NCBI GenBank assembly: GCA_022410635.1
Contig: JAJVDF010000020.1
Span: forward strand, 195,977-259,976
DNA length: 64,000 nucleotides
From: Tretioscincus oriximinensis
Taxonomy: Eukaryota > Chordata > Lepidosauria > Squamata > Gymnophthalmidae
Reading direction: 5' to 3'
Below the pieces are notes generated by a model. That model did no database searches, was not told where the DNA came from, and was given only the letters and a program-made list of their open reading frames with translations. How positions within the stretch are numbered: position 1 is the first letter of the stretch; every line of letters starts with the position of its first letter. This document shows positions 45,455-56,317 of the stretch, one piece after another. The position numbers were made by a program, and so were the translations under genes.

Positions 45455-46165
45455 TATGCGTGTGCACAATAGGCGCACGAGGTTAAACAAGTGAGAATGC
45501 AGCAGTTGCGGCTGTCAAAAAAATTCTTGGACTGCACTGCGCTGACAGGCTGCATCCACAGGGAGACAATTCTGTCCCTCAGAATAGGAGTCTGCCAACC
45601 ACCTGTTAGTGTGTGGCATGCTACTGCCCTGTGGATGGCCAAGTTCTGTTCCAAGATGTGACTCAGAACTAGGCTCCATGTGGGTCGGGCCAGCAGTATA
45701 CACAAGCGCGGCCACCTCCACATCTGCCTCTTGCTTAGGCAGAATCTGACCGCCTTTTCCTCTCAGCCCAGCCAGACCTCCACCTGCCTTCGGAGGCTGC
45801 TGCCGCCTTGAGATGGTTTGGCTTAGGTGAGGAGGAAGCAAAGCAACTATAACACCTTCGATTCCATCTGGCAGCAGCGCCATCCTCACCATCAACCCCA
45901 GCAGGGACGACGCTCTCCTCTCCCCACCTTCTCCATCTCACCTCTGAACAATCTCAAGGCTGGGGTTAACAGTGACAACGTCAAACCTTCACTGAACCGT
46001 ACCCAGGCAGCAGCAGCCCCCAAAAGCAGGCATTGTGGCATGAGCTGTCACTTTGGTCATGGAATACATTCTGGAATATAGCTTTGTGGTGTGCACAGAT
46101 GCACAATTGCTATATTCCGGAATATAGCTTTGTAGCGGTTTTTAGGTTGTATAGGTCCTCGTGTG
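45455..46165. repeat. GC-rich interspersed repeat, probably a DNA element
   Basis: Compositionally distinct from its surroundings. The left end (GTGTGCACAATAGGCGCACGAGG in two parts) and the reversed right end (GTGTGCACACGAGG) share a GTGTGCACA and CACGAGG pattern. The minus strand contains CTTGGCCATCCACAG, shared with 27430-27600 and 52215-52470. Overlapping frames on both strands (92-126 codons) come from the GC content and look non-coding. Confidence 0.4.
46109..46128. repeat. Perfect 20-bp palindrome
   Basis: GCTATATTCCGGAATATAGC is its own reverse complement; the second half is repeated directly about 45 bp upstream (CTGGAATATAGCTTTGTGG). Confidence 0.85.
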
Positions 46166-46284
46166 CACACAGCCTTTGACTAGGGAATAGTCCAAGTGGA
46201 TTAGCAGGAACTGAGCATTTGCTTTGCTAATCACTTCATTATTCCTCAGTCATCCCAAAATCATACTTAAATGTAGTGTGCAAG

Positions 46285-46450
46285 AACCATATTTTTATTT
46301 TTATTAAAAATGGATTTAAAACTCTTTATTAAGGTTGTAATTTAATACAAGACATATCTTTTCAATCCATCCAAATGTTTTAAAGATTCCCCCCTCCCCT
46401 TTATTCTCTCTCCTTCTATATATGTATTCAATCGCAGGAATTGCAAATTT
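46285..46450 (-). mobile_element. Possible L1 3' UTR fragment
   Basis: T-rich start and a pyrimidine tract (CCCCCCTCCCCTTTATTC) read on the minus strand as an L1 purine tract and A-rich tail, like 36490-36700. No coding part. Confidence 0.4.
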
Positions 46451-47344
46451 GTATTCTAGTTTCTAGTGTATTCTAGAAAGGTTAGAATCTAGACTATGGT
46501 GTTTTGTATCAATATTTTTAAATACCAGGCTATAAAGGTCTTATTCTTTTTCTACATGCAGGGGAAAAATGTTTATTTTCCTCATGAATTTGCCTACAGT
46601 TCCCATGAAGCCCAATCCATTGCTTGCAATTGGCTGATCTGTTTTTCTTCTTTCATTGACTGCTGGCAACTCTTTGTTATCAGATAGATGAATGTATAAG
46701 AAAAATCTCACTTTTAAAGTCTCCTGAAGTTTTATATGCTTCTAGGGTTGGTTTTAATCATGACCACTGCTTTTTCTGGGTAAAAGCAACATGCCCTGTT
46801 TTGCTCAAAAGGCAAAGCATTATAAGGCAGGCAATGTCAATATTGCATTGAATGGTGCAAAGATGGGAGAATGTGCTATGGAATGAGTATAAAAGTACTA
46901 GGAGAAAAAAGCATAATAATAGACTTTTCTATCACTGGTATCAGGGAGCAAATCCCTATTAATCATGTCATTGTAGCATGAAGAACACGTCACCTCAGTA
47001 CACTCCAAGTCCCCAGTTACTGATATGGGTTCAGAAAGTTGGTTTTTGCCATTCCATTTTCATACTTGGCATCTATGCTGCAATTATGTTGTCCTTTTTA
47101 AGTATGATTATTGGGGGGAAAGTGTAACTCTTCCTTCATGAGCTTCTGAGTGCTTTGCATATTACTACTTTTCCACAAACGCATACCATACCATTCTCTC
47201 TACCTGAAAGGCATGCGACTCTGTGTACCCTACTTCTTTTGAACAATAAAAAGTTGTGTGTCTACATCATTTTTGTGGTGCAAAAGCGCATGCAGTCACT
47301 GGTGGGACCCACATCAGGAAGAGAAACACATCCTGCCAGTTGCC
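46451..47344. other. Non-coding, nothing recognised
   Basis: AT-rich; short frames only. Confidence 0.5.
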
Positions 47345-47396
47345 ATGGCGGTGCTGCGCTCCTTGCTAGATCTTCACAGTGGCACAGAATATCCAG
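47345..47396 (+). CDS. First-exon-like signal, weak
   Basis: ATG in a strong start context (GTTGCCATGGCGG) is followed by 52 open nt and a consensus donor (ATCCAG/GTAAGTG, GT at 47397). The predicted start is MAVLRSLLDLHSGTEYP. No TATA box, CpG island or downstream exon was found, so it is recorded as a signal only. Confidence 0.15.
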
Positions 47397-48785
47397 GTAA
47401 GTGTGAGCAGAGGCATGAGCCTCGAAAGCCTGCTTGAGCTGTAAAATGTGCTGCTGTGCCTCATGTGTGGAAGCAGTCTAAGCCTTCCAAAACTCATTGG
47501 AAACTTACTGCTCTGTGTATTCCTTGCCTATTGGCTCTGCAGTTTGAACCAAAATGTACCTGTTCGCTTACTGAGGCAGCTCATTGGTTATAATTGATGG
47601 CTTGTCTGTTTCTTTAAAACTAGTACCAGATCCCAGAAAGAAACACATAGGCTTGAAAAACTGACGTCTGGATAGAATCCAAAACTGCAAGGCTAAAATG
47701 AAACAATTTGGCATGAACATGAGGGGTAACAGGTGGGAATAAAGTTTTTAATGGTATCAAAATATTTAGAGTGTAAATTCAAAGTTTGCTCTGAGGAGGA
47801 GGGAAACCTTGAATCCACTCCCCCACATTTTTGGCTTTCTTAACAGAATGACTTCACAACTCCACAGCAAAAGCTGTGATTGATATGTAGGATATCACTG
47901 GGGGACTCTTTGAAATCTGTCCAAAATTCTGAGACAGACCTTGCAACTTGCACTCAGCTGCATTTACTCAATCACCACATACATTCATTATATCAAATAT
48001 TAATGGGTTTACAGGAAACTGATAAATAACATAATTTCATATCTCTATGAAGCCTTATTTTCATATCTTCCCAGTTCAATAGCTTTGATGAACAAATATG
48101 AACTGTACACATTTTTTATCCTTTCGTTTTTTCATTCAGTGTTTCTCCACTTGGTACAATGCCATGGGCCATATATTTCTAACTGCTGTATCAGAATATA
48201 CTTATCACCAAAATTCTTTATAGGTGTTTGAAAACAAAGTATACAGTAACAGATGCAGAACAGGGGAAAGATCACAGAAGTTATCTGTTTTACCTTGACT
48301 CACTCACTGGTTTTATGTACATGTCAATAGGCGTTTTTGTGCAGCCTGGGGATTAGAAAAAGCAAGCAGATTCATGAAGTCATAAATGTATGCCAGATCT
48401 GAGGCCACTTGCATGTATTCATTGCACATTGTTTAATCCCACAACATTTGCTCCGGAACATTATGTATGCCTTTTCAGATACATCACTTTAAAATTCGTT
48501 TCACTATATAGATGTCTGTACTGTTGTGCTAAATTGCAAAACTTAATAGTTATCACAATAAGTGCAGATAATTTATCACAAAATTCTCAGCAGTTGACTG
48601 CCACTTGGAGTAACCACGGGAGTAAAATATATTAGAAATCTAAACTGCAAAATTTCAGAATTAGAGATGGAAGATGATGTTCTTCATATGGAGTAAAGAA
48701 ACTAATGAATCAAAAGCAATAGAAAACTAGATGCATACAGGGCAGTATTCTTCCCAAATGAATACATTTGGAATAAATAAAGGTC
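47397..48785. other. Non-coding, nothing recognised
   Basis: No named repeat or gene up to the Penelope-like element. Confidence 0.5.
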
Positions 48786-48800
48786 TGGGTTTGTGCCAGC

Positions 48801-48909
48801 TCTTCTCACACATCCACCCTGGCAATGTAATCATGGGACCTAATCACACCACCCACAATATTAGAGCCACTTTTACATGCTCGTCTTCTAATGTGGTATA
48901 TTCCATTTT
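48801..48909 (+). repeat. Upstream copy of PLE endonuclease segment
   Basis: Aligns without gaps to 49991-50099 (7 differences in 109 positions). At 48910 it switches straight to sequence from the start of the RT region, bypassing the 3' UTR. Confidence 0.9.
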
Positions 48910-48929
48910 AGATATTTGGGTCAGAGGAA

Positions 48930-49740
48930 TACCGTAAAGAATTACAATCACTACTTATGGAGTTTCCCATGGAAGTAGGGGATCTGATACAAATGGACAC
49001 ACCATAGGAACCTCGGCCAGGTATCTTCTATTTACTATCCAAAATACACAAAGAAGGCAACCCTGGAAGACCCATTGTTTCCAGCATTGGAACCCTTACA
49101 GTCGGTGCCTCTGGATATATGGAAAAGAGCTCAGACCCTATGCCATCAATACTCCTAGCTATGTGAAGGATACAACTGACTTCCTATGAAAACTACAGTC
49201 CATATACAACCTCCCAGAGGACACCATCTTGGCTACTATGGATGTGGAATCCCTATACACCAACATCCCACACAGAGGTGGAATACAAGCCATCAAGAAC
49301 ACTATTCCAGATAGCACCTCTGCAGACCTACCCACTAAGATCTGCCACTTTGTTCTCATCCATAACTATTTTACTTTTGACAACAACAAATTTCTCCAAA
49401 CTAATGGCATCGCCATGGGTACATGCATGACACCACAATGCACCAGCATCTTTATGGCTGATCTAGAACAATGCTTTCTCAATTTCTGCACCCAGAAACT
49501 TCTACTTTACTTAAGATTCATCGATGACATCTTTATAATCTGGACTCACGGGGAAGAATCACTAAGGACATTCCATCAAATGCTCTCAGATATAATCACA
49601 TCTGCTTGGATCCAAAGGACAGAGATGCCAAACTCATGGAACTACAGCAAGCATTCCTCAGGCTACAGTACCCACCACATGAAATAAAAAAACAAATCAA
49701 CAGAGCCAGAATGATACTCAGAACCAATCTATTATAGGAC
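48930..49740 (+). pseudogene. PLE reverse transcriptase remnant
   Basis: Recognisable RT blocks: [20 protein letters not shown] (about 49025-49085), [10 protein letters not shown], motif A MDVESLYTNIPH with the first catalytic aspartate (frame starting 49229), motif B NGIAMGTCM, and motif C FIDDIF with both aspartates intact (49517-49528), followed by IWTHGEESLRTFHQML. The longest open piece is 152 codons (49229-49687). Upstream, a frameshift near 49110-49150 and a TGA in the DFL-KL region break the frame; downstream a frameshift occurs near 49600. The catalytic triad residues survive but no intact protein can be made. Confidence 0.9.
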
Positions 49741-49743
49741 AAA

Positions 49744-50397
49744 TTGAGGACAGAAAACAACAGAACCCCATTAGTGGTCACATACAGCTCACAACTGGGG
49801 CCCCTCAATGACATAATAAATAAACTTCAACCTATTTTAGATAAGAACGCTGCTCTCTCAAGAGCACTTGGTGGTAAATCTTTGCTGGCTTACAAACAAC
49901 CACCCAACCTCAAACAACTACTCACACAGAGGACACAGAACACAGATGGAGAGATGGGAACTAGACCCTGCCACAAACCCAGATGTCAACTCTGCTCACA
50001 CATCCACCCTGGCAATGTAATCATGGGACCTGATAACACCACTCACAATATTAGAGGCACTTTTACATGCTCATCTTCTAATGTGGTGTATTCCATTTTC
50101 TGCCATCAATGCCCCTCAACACTCTACATGGGGTAAACAGGGCAATCCCTATGCCAGAGAATAAATGGACACAAATCAGATATTCAAAATGGCAACACAG
50201 AGAAACCAGTTGCTGAACATTTCAACCTTCCAGGACATTCTTTCTCAGACCTCAGGGCTGCAGTCCTTGAAGAAAGAAACTACAAAGGAAGATTTGAAAG
50301 AGAAGCAGCAGAACTTGAATACATTCATAAGTTCCAGGCCATCAACAAAGGACTTAACAAAGATAATGGTTTCCTGGCCAATTATACATTTTTATGA
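49744..50397 (+). pseudogene. PLE GIY-YIG endonuclease remnant
   Basis: Open for 130 codons from 49744. It contains the PLE cysteine-rich segment (PCHKPRCQLCSHI), then SSNVVYSIFCHQCPSTLYMG, where VVY and YMG stand for the GIY and YIG elements. A TAA at 50134-50136 replaces the codon after YMG. The frame resumes with INGHKSDI, EHFNLPGHSF and AAELEYIHKFQAINKG and ends at TGA 50395-50397. The conserved His and Glu positions of the nuclease can be followed in these blocks. Inactive by the stop. Confidence 0.88.
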
Positions 50398-50599
50398 CAC
50401 CTGTTAAGTATTTGATTGATTTAGTATCAGACATTGCCTCTTGTTGCCCCAGGGACTTTTTCACATGAAAGGATTAGTTTCTGCTATTTACCTGTTTTTC
50501 TATCCTGGAGTTCATACCCCATCACACTTGCATATGCTTTGTCATCTTCCATACACAGTTTTCTATAAATAGCTGACCCTGAAATTAGTCCCTCTGCAT

Positions 50600-50634
50600 C
50601 TGAAGAAGTAGACGTGTCTACGAAAGCTTATGCC
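50600..50634 (+). ncRNA. Hammerhead-ribozyme-like motif in PLE 3' UTR
   Basis: CTGAAGA (50600-50606), then a 6-bp hairpin GTAGAC/GTCTAC (50608-50613, 50616-50621), then GAAA (50622-50625) and a 2-bp mini stem GC-TTAT-GC (50626-50633). This is the conserved order CUGANGA, stem II, GAAA, stem III of hammerheads, which PLEs are known to carry. Differences: one extra A before stem II, and C instead of U at the position after stem III. Stem I is not convincing, so cleavage is doubtful in this copy. Confidence 0.5.
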
Positions 50635-50697
50635 AACCACTTTTCTCCTGTTAGTCTCAAAGTGCTACTTTGCTGGATTAATTGACTTGTTACTTCA

Positions 50698-51544
50698 AAA
50701 GTAAAAAATGTATGTTTTATGACTGTACATTAATTTAATATTTTAAAAATGAAAAACAAAAGATGCTTTTGTTTGTTTGTATGCAGCTAAAAACTTCATA
50801 AATATTTGGATATCCCAAGAATGGAAAAAAATACTTGCAGATTTGATGACAGGTCTGTCATCAAATCGCATCATCTTTTGCTCAAACTGTTGAGAGTTTA
50901 CAGTTTTAATTCCAAAAATTAGAAGGACAAAACCTTTGCTTGTTAGATAATGCTAGATATATTTTGCTCAAGGTTTGCAATGTTATCTGTACAGGCAAGA
51001 GCAAATATGGTTGAGAAAAAAGCAGAGAAGGGCAGAACAAACATAGACAGGACATATAATTGGTTGGAAGAACTCATAATTCCACAGGTATCTGAAGCTG
51101 AAGTAGTGAAAATAAGATGGCAATTAAGGACTTAGAAATATGTACTTTTATTATCAGACATACCAATACATTTTTCTTTTAATAGAATGGAATAGAATGT
51201 GTAGTCTGTCCTTATCAGAGATGTATACAGAGGAAAATCATATCTTCAGTGGTATGCACCACTGACCTACATTTTGGCTTGTTCTGTGCACTGGTGAATC
51301 GTTTAAGTGGTTAGTTGGTTGCTTCTGTTCAGTTTCACATATATTTAAAAGTGAAAACATTCTTCAATGTTAAAAAAACACAATTAATGCAAGTTATTTG
51401 ATTGAGTTTTTCATGTCTTTAATTTGATTGACTTATCCTTTTTTGAACAACTGCATGTTTGGTTCAATTTGAACATCTACAAACAAAAATGTTCAATTAA
51501 ACCAAGTAATTTTGCATAAATATACACACACTTGTTATGTACGA
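50698..51544. other. Non-coding, nothing recognised
   Basis: AT-rich. Confidence 0.5.
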
Positions 51545-51625
51545 AAATGTAAGAGCTGTCCTGCTGGATCAAGCCAGAGATCCAGCACTCAGAATGGCCC
51601 ACAAATTACTTCTCAAGCATCTCAA
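51545..51625 (-). mobile_element. CR1 3' scrap, minus strand
   Basis: GAGCTGTCCTGCTGGATCAAG and CAGAATGGCCCACAAAT match, in reverse, the common CR1 end (CTTGATCCAGCAGGAC). Confidence 0.6.
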
Positions 51626-52214
51626 GCTGAAGAAAACGACAAAATAGCTTTTAAAGACACTGTGTAGCCAGCATATCAATTCCACTAAAAAGTCTGTACA
51701 AAATGATAGGATGTTTTTTATTATCTATTTTGTATCTGTTTTTAATACAAGTATGTTATGCTTCACAGACAGTGCTCTGATATTACCATAACATTCTCAG
51801 TAAAATGTCATATTTCAAGTAAACTTTGTTTGGACTTCAGGTTGGCTGAACACTAAAAAAAGAATATGTTGCTAAGCAAAATATTTAAAGATGGGCTATT
51901 TTATAGCCTCATGGAACTACAGTTTCTATAATTGTGGACAGTTATTTGATTTTTATTTTTATTTTTTCTAGAAATGATTTTAGATGTATAACTTCAGTTG
52001 ACTTTTTCTTCAAACAGCAAGCAGTATTCCAAAAGGTCATGAAGTAACAGACTCTAAGAAAATCAATATAGAGACTGAACAAGATGGTTGACATTAAAAA
52101 GGACCATATGTGAATTATTACAATACAAAAATATCTATCATATTTTATTAGTCATAGTTCAAAGGCAGAAAAGAAACGCTATGCATATTAGTTATCACTT
52201 TATAGAAAAAAAAC
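51626..52214. other. Non-coding, nothing recognised
   Basis: AT-rich. Confidence 0.5.
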
Positions 52215-52470
52215 AGCAAGACCACATCCAGACGTTTTCTTATTCTGCTATATATTCTGGAACGAAGTATGGATATTCTGGAACATTCATGATTTATTGT
52301 GTAATACGTGTCCCCAGAAAACCTTATTCTGGTTTATATCTCGGTACAGAGCTTGGCCATCCACATTTGTGGCCTGCCATAGTCTACACTAGCATGTAGA
52401 TGGAAGGTTCCTATTTCAAGATATAGTGCAGAATAAGGCTGTGTGTGGACAGGGCCATAATGGAATAAAT
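52215..52470 (+). repeat. Interspersed repeat sharing GGCCATCCACA core
   Basis: Left ACCACATCCAGACGTTTTC and right AAGGCTGTGTGTGGACAGGG suggest loose inverted ends. Inside are ATTCTGGAAC units and CTTGGCCATCCACATTTG, shared with 27430-27600 and with 45455-46165 on the opposite strand. Confidence 0.5.
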
Positions 52471-53094
52471 AAGTGAATTTAAATGCAGCACATGAATGAA
52501 CTGATAACAAAGTAATGAAGCAACAACAACAAAAGGGGAACTGTTTTCTCATCAGTCCTGGCATACGGTACCTTGGTTTCGGCTGAGTTTACGTAGCAAA
52601 AAGAGACACTCAAATGCATTTTAGATTTTGTAGCTTGTGGCCAGATGTTTTAATCCTATTTACACTATATCCTATTTTCTTCAGTCAAGATTGTTTATGA
52701 AAGGGGAGAAGGGTAGTCTGAAGTGTGAGTGATCTCATTTACAGTGTTTCTATGTTATCTCTAAACTTGCATCAAAACAGGACATAAACATGGATTATCA
52801 TGGAACTATGTTGGGACTGCCAAACATGGTTATCCCAAACGTAGCCTTGGGAAAAAAGGAGACAAAGTGAGTCCCACATTTTTACTATTTAGGAGAAAAA
52901 AGTCAAACCTTCCCAAACAATAATCTGTCTGTATGCTTGCTCCCATTATTTTAAGACTAGAAATAGACACTTTAGAAATATAGGATGAAACCAAGTGAAA
53001 AATAGTTGCTGGAGTTGTGCAGGATCCAGTAATCTCATACATCTAGATATTTAGAACCATTAAAATATACCCAGATATACCCAGCACACTATTT
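52471..53094. other. Non-coding, nothing recognised
   Basis: No gene or repeat named. Confidence 0.5.
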
Positions 53095-53186
53095 TTTAAT
53101 TTTTTTCCCCTCAAGAAAAACCAGGAGGCACCGCAAAACTGGGTTTTCACCCTCGCCCCCCCCAAAGGGGTCATCTGGTCAGTCTA
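53095..53186 (-). mobile_element. hAT-like hairpin MITE, one half
   Basis: Right half of the family at 20864-21069: CCTCAAGAAAAACCAGGAGG, GGGTTTTCACCCTCG and AAAGGGGTCATCTGGTCAGT, ending CTA. The other half is missing. Confidence 0.65.
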
Positions 53187-53810
53187 CTGAGGGGAATGAA
53201 ATTACAACTATGTTAATGCAACCAAAGTGAAACCTGTATTAAGTCTATCAGCACTTTTAACAAAGCTGCTCTGAAGGGTACCTTAAAGGCCTTACTAATT
53301 TTTCACTTAAATTTCCAAGAATACATTGACACTCTTTGGTACACAAATTTCTGAACAGCAGAAGGTTTAGATGCAACTGATATAACAAGATCAGATTGTG
53401 CATAGATTTATTGTGCAAAGAAAGGAATACAATAATTAAAAGTAATTGTCTTTTCAGAAAGTTGGTTATAACTTAGTTTCAAAGTTACTGACCTTGGAAA
53501 CACTTAGTCAGAATCTGAGGCAATGGAAAGTATCATACAAAATCAAATCAATCCTGCTGGTTTCTTCCATGGTTCATGTGACTTCACCTCCTTCGTTCTA
53601 TTTCCCATTTTGGTTCACTGACTAATTTTCATCCTAACTTATATAGAAGCACAACATTAATCCCTAAAGCAATTGCCTCTGTAGAATACATTGCAAACAA
53701 TGAACACTAATACAAACCGACCACGGTAATTAATAACTCAGTGTTGCAGTTTGCCCACAGGGGAAGTACTGAGAATGGATTTGTCGGCCATAACAACTTA
53801 AGGCTGTATC
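53187..53810. other. Non-coding, nothing recognised
   Basis: AT-rich, ends at a perfect palindrome. Confidence 0.5.
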
Positions 53811-53928
53811 CTACTCAAACTTTACACATTCAGGACAATGAGCAGAAAATCAAAACAGAAATTCATATATATATGAATTTCTGTTTTGATTTTCTGCTCA
53901 TTGTCCTGAATGTGTAAAGTTTGAGTAG
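53811..53928. repeat. Perfect 118-bp palindrome
   Basis: The 59-bp left arm (starting CTACTCAAACTTTACACATT) is followed with no spacer by its exact reverse complement; the centre is ATATA/TATAT. Symmetry breaks at 53810/53929. No transposon signature is seen in the arm. It could extrude as a cruciform or be transcribed as a hairpin, or be a foldback or assembly product. Confidence 0.95.
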
Positions 53929-55373
53929 TAAAGTTTGTTCTACTGCCCTAGTCTTATTTATTTGAATCAACTGTATTTTACAGGCAGTATCTGTGCAGAT
54001 AACCCTCGTAAAACAAAGCTCATTGCGTGCATCTAGCTTTATTCCTGATCATGAATTTCTATTGTAGGTTTCTAGATCATTAGTGCAGATCTATGAAGTC
54101 CTGCCTGCAGGTACATTCTTTTTGCATTAGATAAATCACAATTCAAATAAGTAAGTTTTTAATTGGGCTCACTGTACACCTATGGGTCTGGTGTTCTATG
54201 TTTGAAACTTTATCTTTATGTGGCCTCAACCAGTGGGCCTCCCTTATAATGAAACATTGGTTCAGATCACTGACAGGAAAGGGCAGAAATGGCAAACTTA
54301 AAGACATAAAATAACAGGAGTGATAGGATGCAGGTCAAATATATCACAAGTCATATGCATGGGAGACAAGCAGGCAAATTATTCATACCATTCTGTAACA
54401 GCCACACTCCTAACCCTTGCGACAGTGAGCTTTCTGTTAGATTGCCTTTGAACAAGAGCTGAGGTGAAGATAGAAGTCAGCCAGTTTTGTTCCAAAGTCA
54501 AAATAGCCCGAAAACAGAACAGATAATTGGCCTCTTCCCTTCCTTGGCCAGTTAACCTGAAAAAGACTACTCTAATCTTGGGAGAGCTGGGAGAGCCTAG
54601 GAAGAAGTTAGATTTATACATGTAAATACAGTACCCCAGGAATGTCCAGAGGATACAGTGTCCTGTTCTTGGGTTGACCATCAGTGACCTAACTCACCTA
54701 AGTGGATACAGGCTAGACTTCTTGACTCTTCAAAACATAATGTTTTATCTTACTCCTCCTCATAGCCTATGGGCTTTGAATGATTAGTTTTATTCTCAGA
54801 ATTACTAGGTCCCATCTCCAGTACATTTTCACCTGGATTCAAGTACTGTATATTCTGAGCTAATCTGTATTTTTATCCTATGGTCTTCTAGTCAGCCTCC
54901 TTAAACTATTTACTTGTCTTCTTGACAATCATCCAACTATCTTGATTAACTTGTATTTACATCTTACATATAGCGGAACATGTAAAAAAATCATTTGGAA
55001 CAAAATATTGGTAAATCAATTAACTTTATGAAAGAAACATACTTAAAAAGATAGTAACAATGGAATTTTTTGGTCAAGCTTTGGAGAACATTCTGAAAAT
55101 AATGACCAGATGTTGTATTACTCTAACTAAATCTGAGGAAAAATATCTACCAATGCTGATTCAGTTTTCTACAAATGCAGTAAACACATTGATGTCTCTC
55201 AACATTCATGCTCATTATTCATTTATTTATGTCATTTATATATTGTTTCCCATCTAAAACACCAAAGCTTTCATAACAGATCCAAAACTTGTCTAGAAAG
55301 CTGCTAACTGGCACAGTTAGCCAGGTGTGCATGATGCTAGTCCTAAACAAATGGCTCCACATTAGTTGCTCAT
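53929..55373. other. Non-coding, nothing recognised
   Basis: Frames of 100 codons (54379-54681, minus) and less show no similarity I recognise. Confidence 0.5.
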
Positions 55374-55640
55374 ATGCAACCCAGCTCAGTTCAAGGCATT
55401 AACAAATGGCTCCACAAATTGTTCAAGACCCAAATATCTAAAGGAGAGCTTCTTCTCGTATGGACCAGGCTGCACACTAAGATCTTCCAGAGAGGCCCTC
55501 TTAGAATGTGGGTAGGCAGTCTCAGACCTAGCCTTCAAGTAATGGAATGGGACTCCTCCCTGAGATGCATCAGGCACCTACACCGTATGTGTGTTTAAAT
55601 GTCTAGTGAAGATGCACCTGTTCAATCTAAATAAAATAAA
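55374..55640 (+). mobile_element. L2-type LINE 3' fragment
   Basis: ATGGACCAGGCTGCACAC, AGAGAGGCCCTCTTAGAATG, CAGTAATGG-type block and AAGATGCACCTGTTCAATC recall the end of the coding region and 3' UTR of reptile L2-type elements. Reading frames are broken. Confidence 0.5.
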
Positions 55641-56114
55641 AAAAATATTAAAAATAGAGGAAGCTTGTATTGCATGTGTTTTTAAAGTAGCAAAATCATC
55701 TAATATGAAATCTTGTGTCTAATGTGCAGCATTTTTCTTCTAATCTACATTTTCTGCACGGTGCTTTTTCTGTATGAAATTAATATTATATCTCTTAATG
55801 TGTGTTTTAACCCCCTTTTCAAAAGTCTGGATAGTGGTTGAATACGGGTGGTCAGGAAGGACAAGAGAATTTCCTTTTTTTGTAGAGGACACCAATAATT
55901 TCAAGTTATGTGGGATTCTAATAAAGTTACAGGAAAAGTTATAGTTCTTGGAACATTCCTTCTTGAAAACAAATATTGTCCAATATTTGTCTTGCCCAAT
56001 ATTATCAGAACAGCTTTGATTCCATTACCAAAGGAACAAAGACACTGAAGTGTTTGAACATCTAACAACAAGAAACCCCAATGAATTACAGAAACAAAAA
56101 CAAAAATGCACATA
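55641..56114. other. Non-coding, nothing recognised
   Basis: AT-rich. Confidence 0.5.
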
Positions 56115-56317
56115 TAGGGTGCTTCAAAAAATGTATACACACTGTGAACTTCCATTGAAAATTTATTTACTGTTCTACAAAGTTAAATAAATAACAAATG
56201 TTAATACTGTTCAAATTGGTGACCTGCAGCATCAATACAATTCTGAGTACGAGTCACCACTGATTCTGTACATTGTATGGAAGTTCAAAGTGTGTATACA
56301 TGTTTTGAAGCACCTTG
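56115..56317. mobile_element. Mariner-type MITE with transposase remnant
   Basis: Inverted ends (TA)TAGGGTGCTTCAAAAA and, reversed, CAAGGTGCTTCAAAACATG, flanked by TA/TG. Same family as 12487-12693. It keeps extra interior sequence, including a transposase-like C-terminus on the minus strand (56201-56269), so it is an internally deleted copy of an autonomous element. Confidence 0.8.
56201..56269 (-). pseudogene. Transposase C-terminal remnant (mariner-type)
   Basis: On the minus strand 22 codons end at TAA (56203-56201). They read VVTRTQNCIDAAGHQFEQY at the end, resembling the C-terminal Cys-Ile ... Gly-x-x-Phe-Glu signature of transposases of the Tc1/mariner-IS630 group. The rest of the protein, including the catalytic aspartates, is deleted. 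The pairing of this tail with TA-flanked inverted repeats supports the assignment; the subfamily is not determined. Confidence 0.6.

Larger units (their letters stand above)
48786..50697 (+). mobile_element. Penelope-like retroelement (PLE), degraded
   Basis: Carries in order a partial upstream copy of the endonuclease region (48801-48909), the reverse transcriptase (about 48930-49740), a linker, the GIY-YIG endonuclease (about 49930-50397) and a 3' UTR with a hammerhead-like motif (50600-50634). Stops and frameshifts interrupt both domains. PLEs insert by target-primed reverse transcription and often carry partial tandem copies, which fits the duplicated segment. The 3' end (ACGAAAGCTTATGCC, GTTAGTCTCAAAGTGC) resembles PLE ends common in reptiles. 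Target duplications were not identified. Confidence 0.9.

Noticed and set aside
45515..45895. Overlapping 126-, 92- and 68-codon minus-strand frames
   Set aside because: Several frames are open at once, which reflects GC content. No domain is recognised and the region shares sequence with a dispersed repeat.
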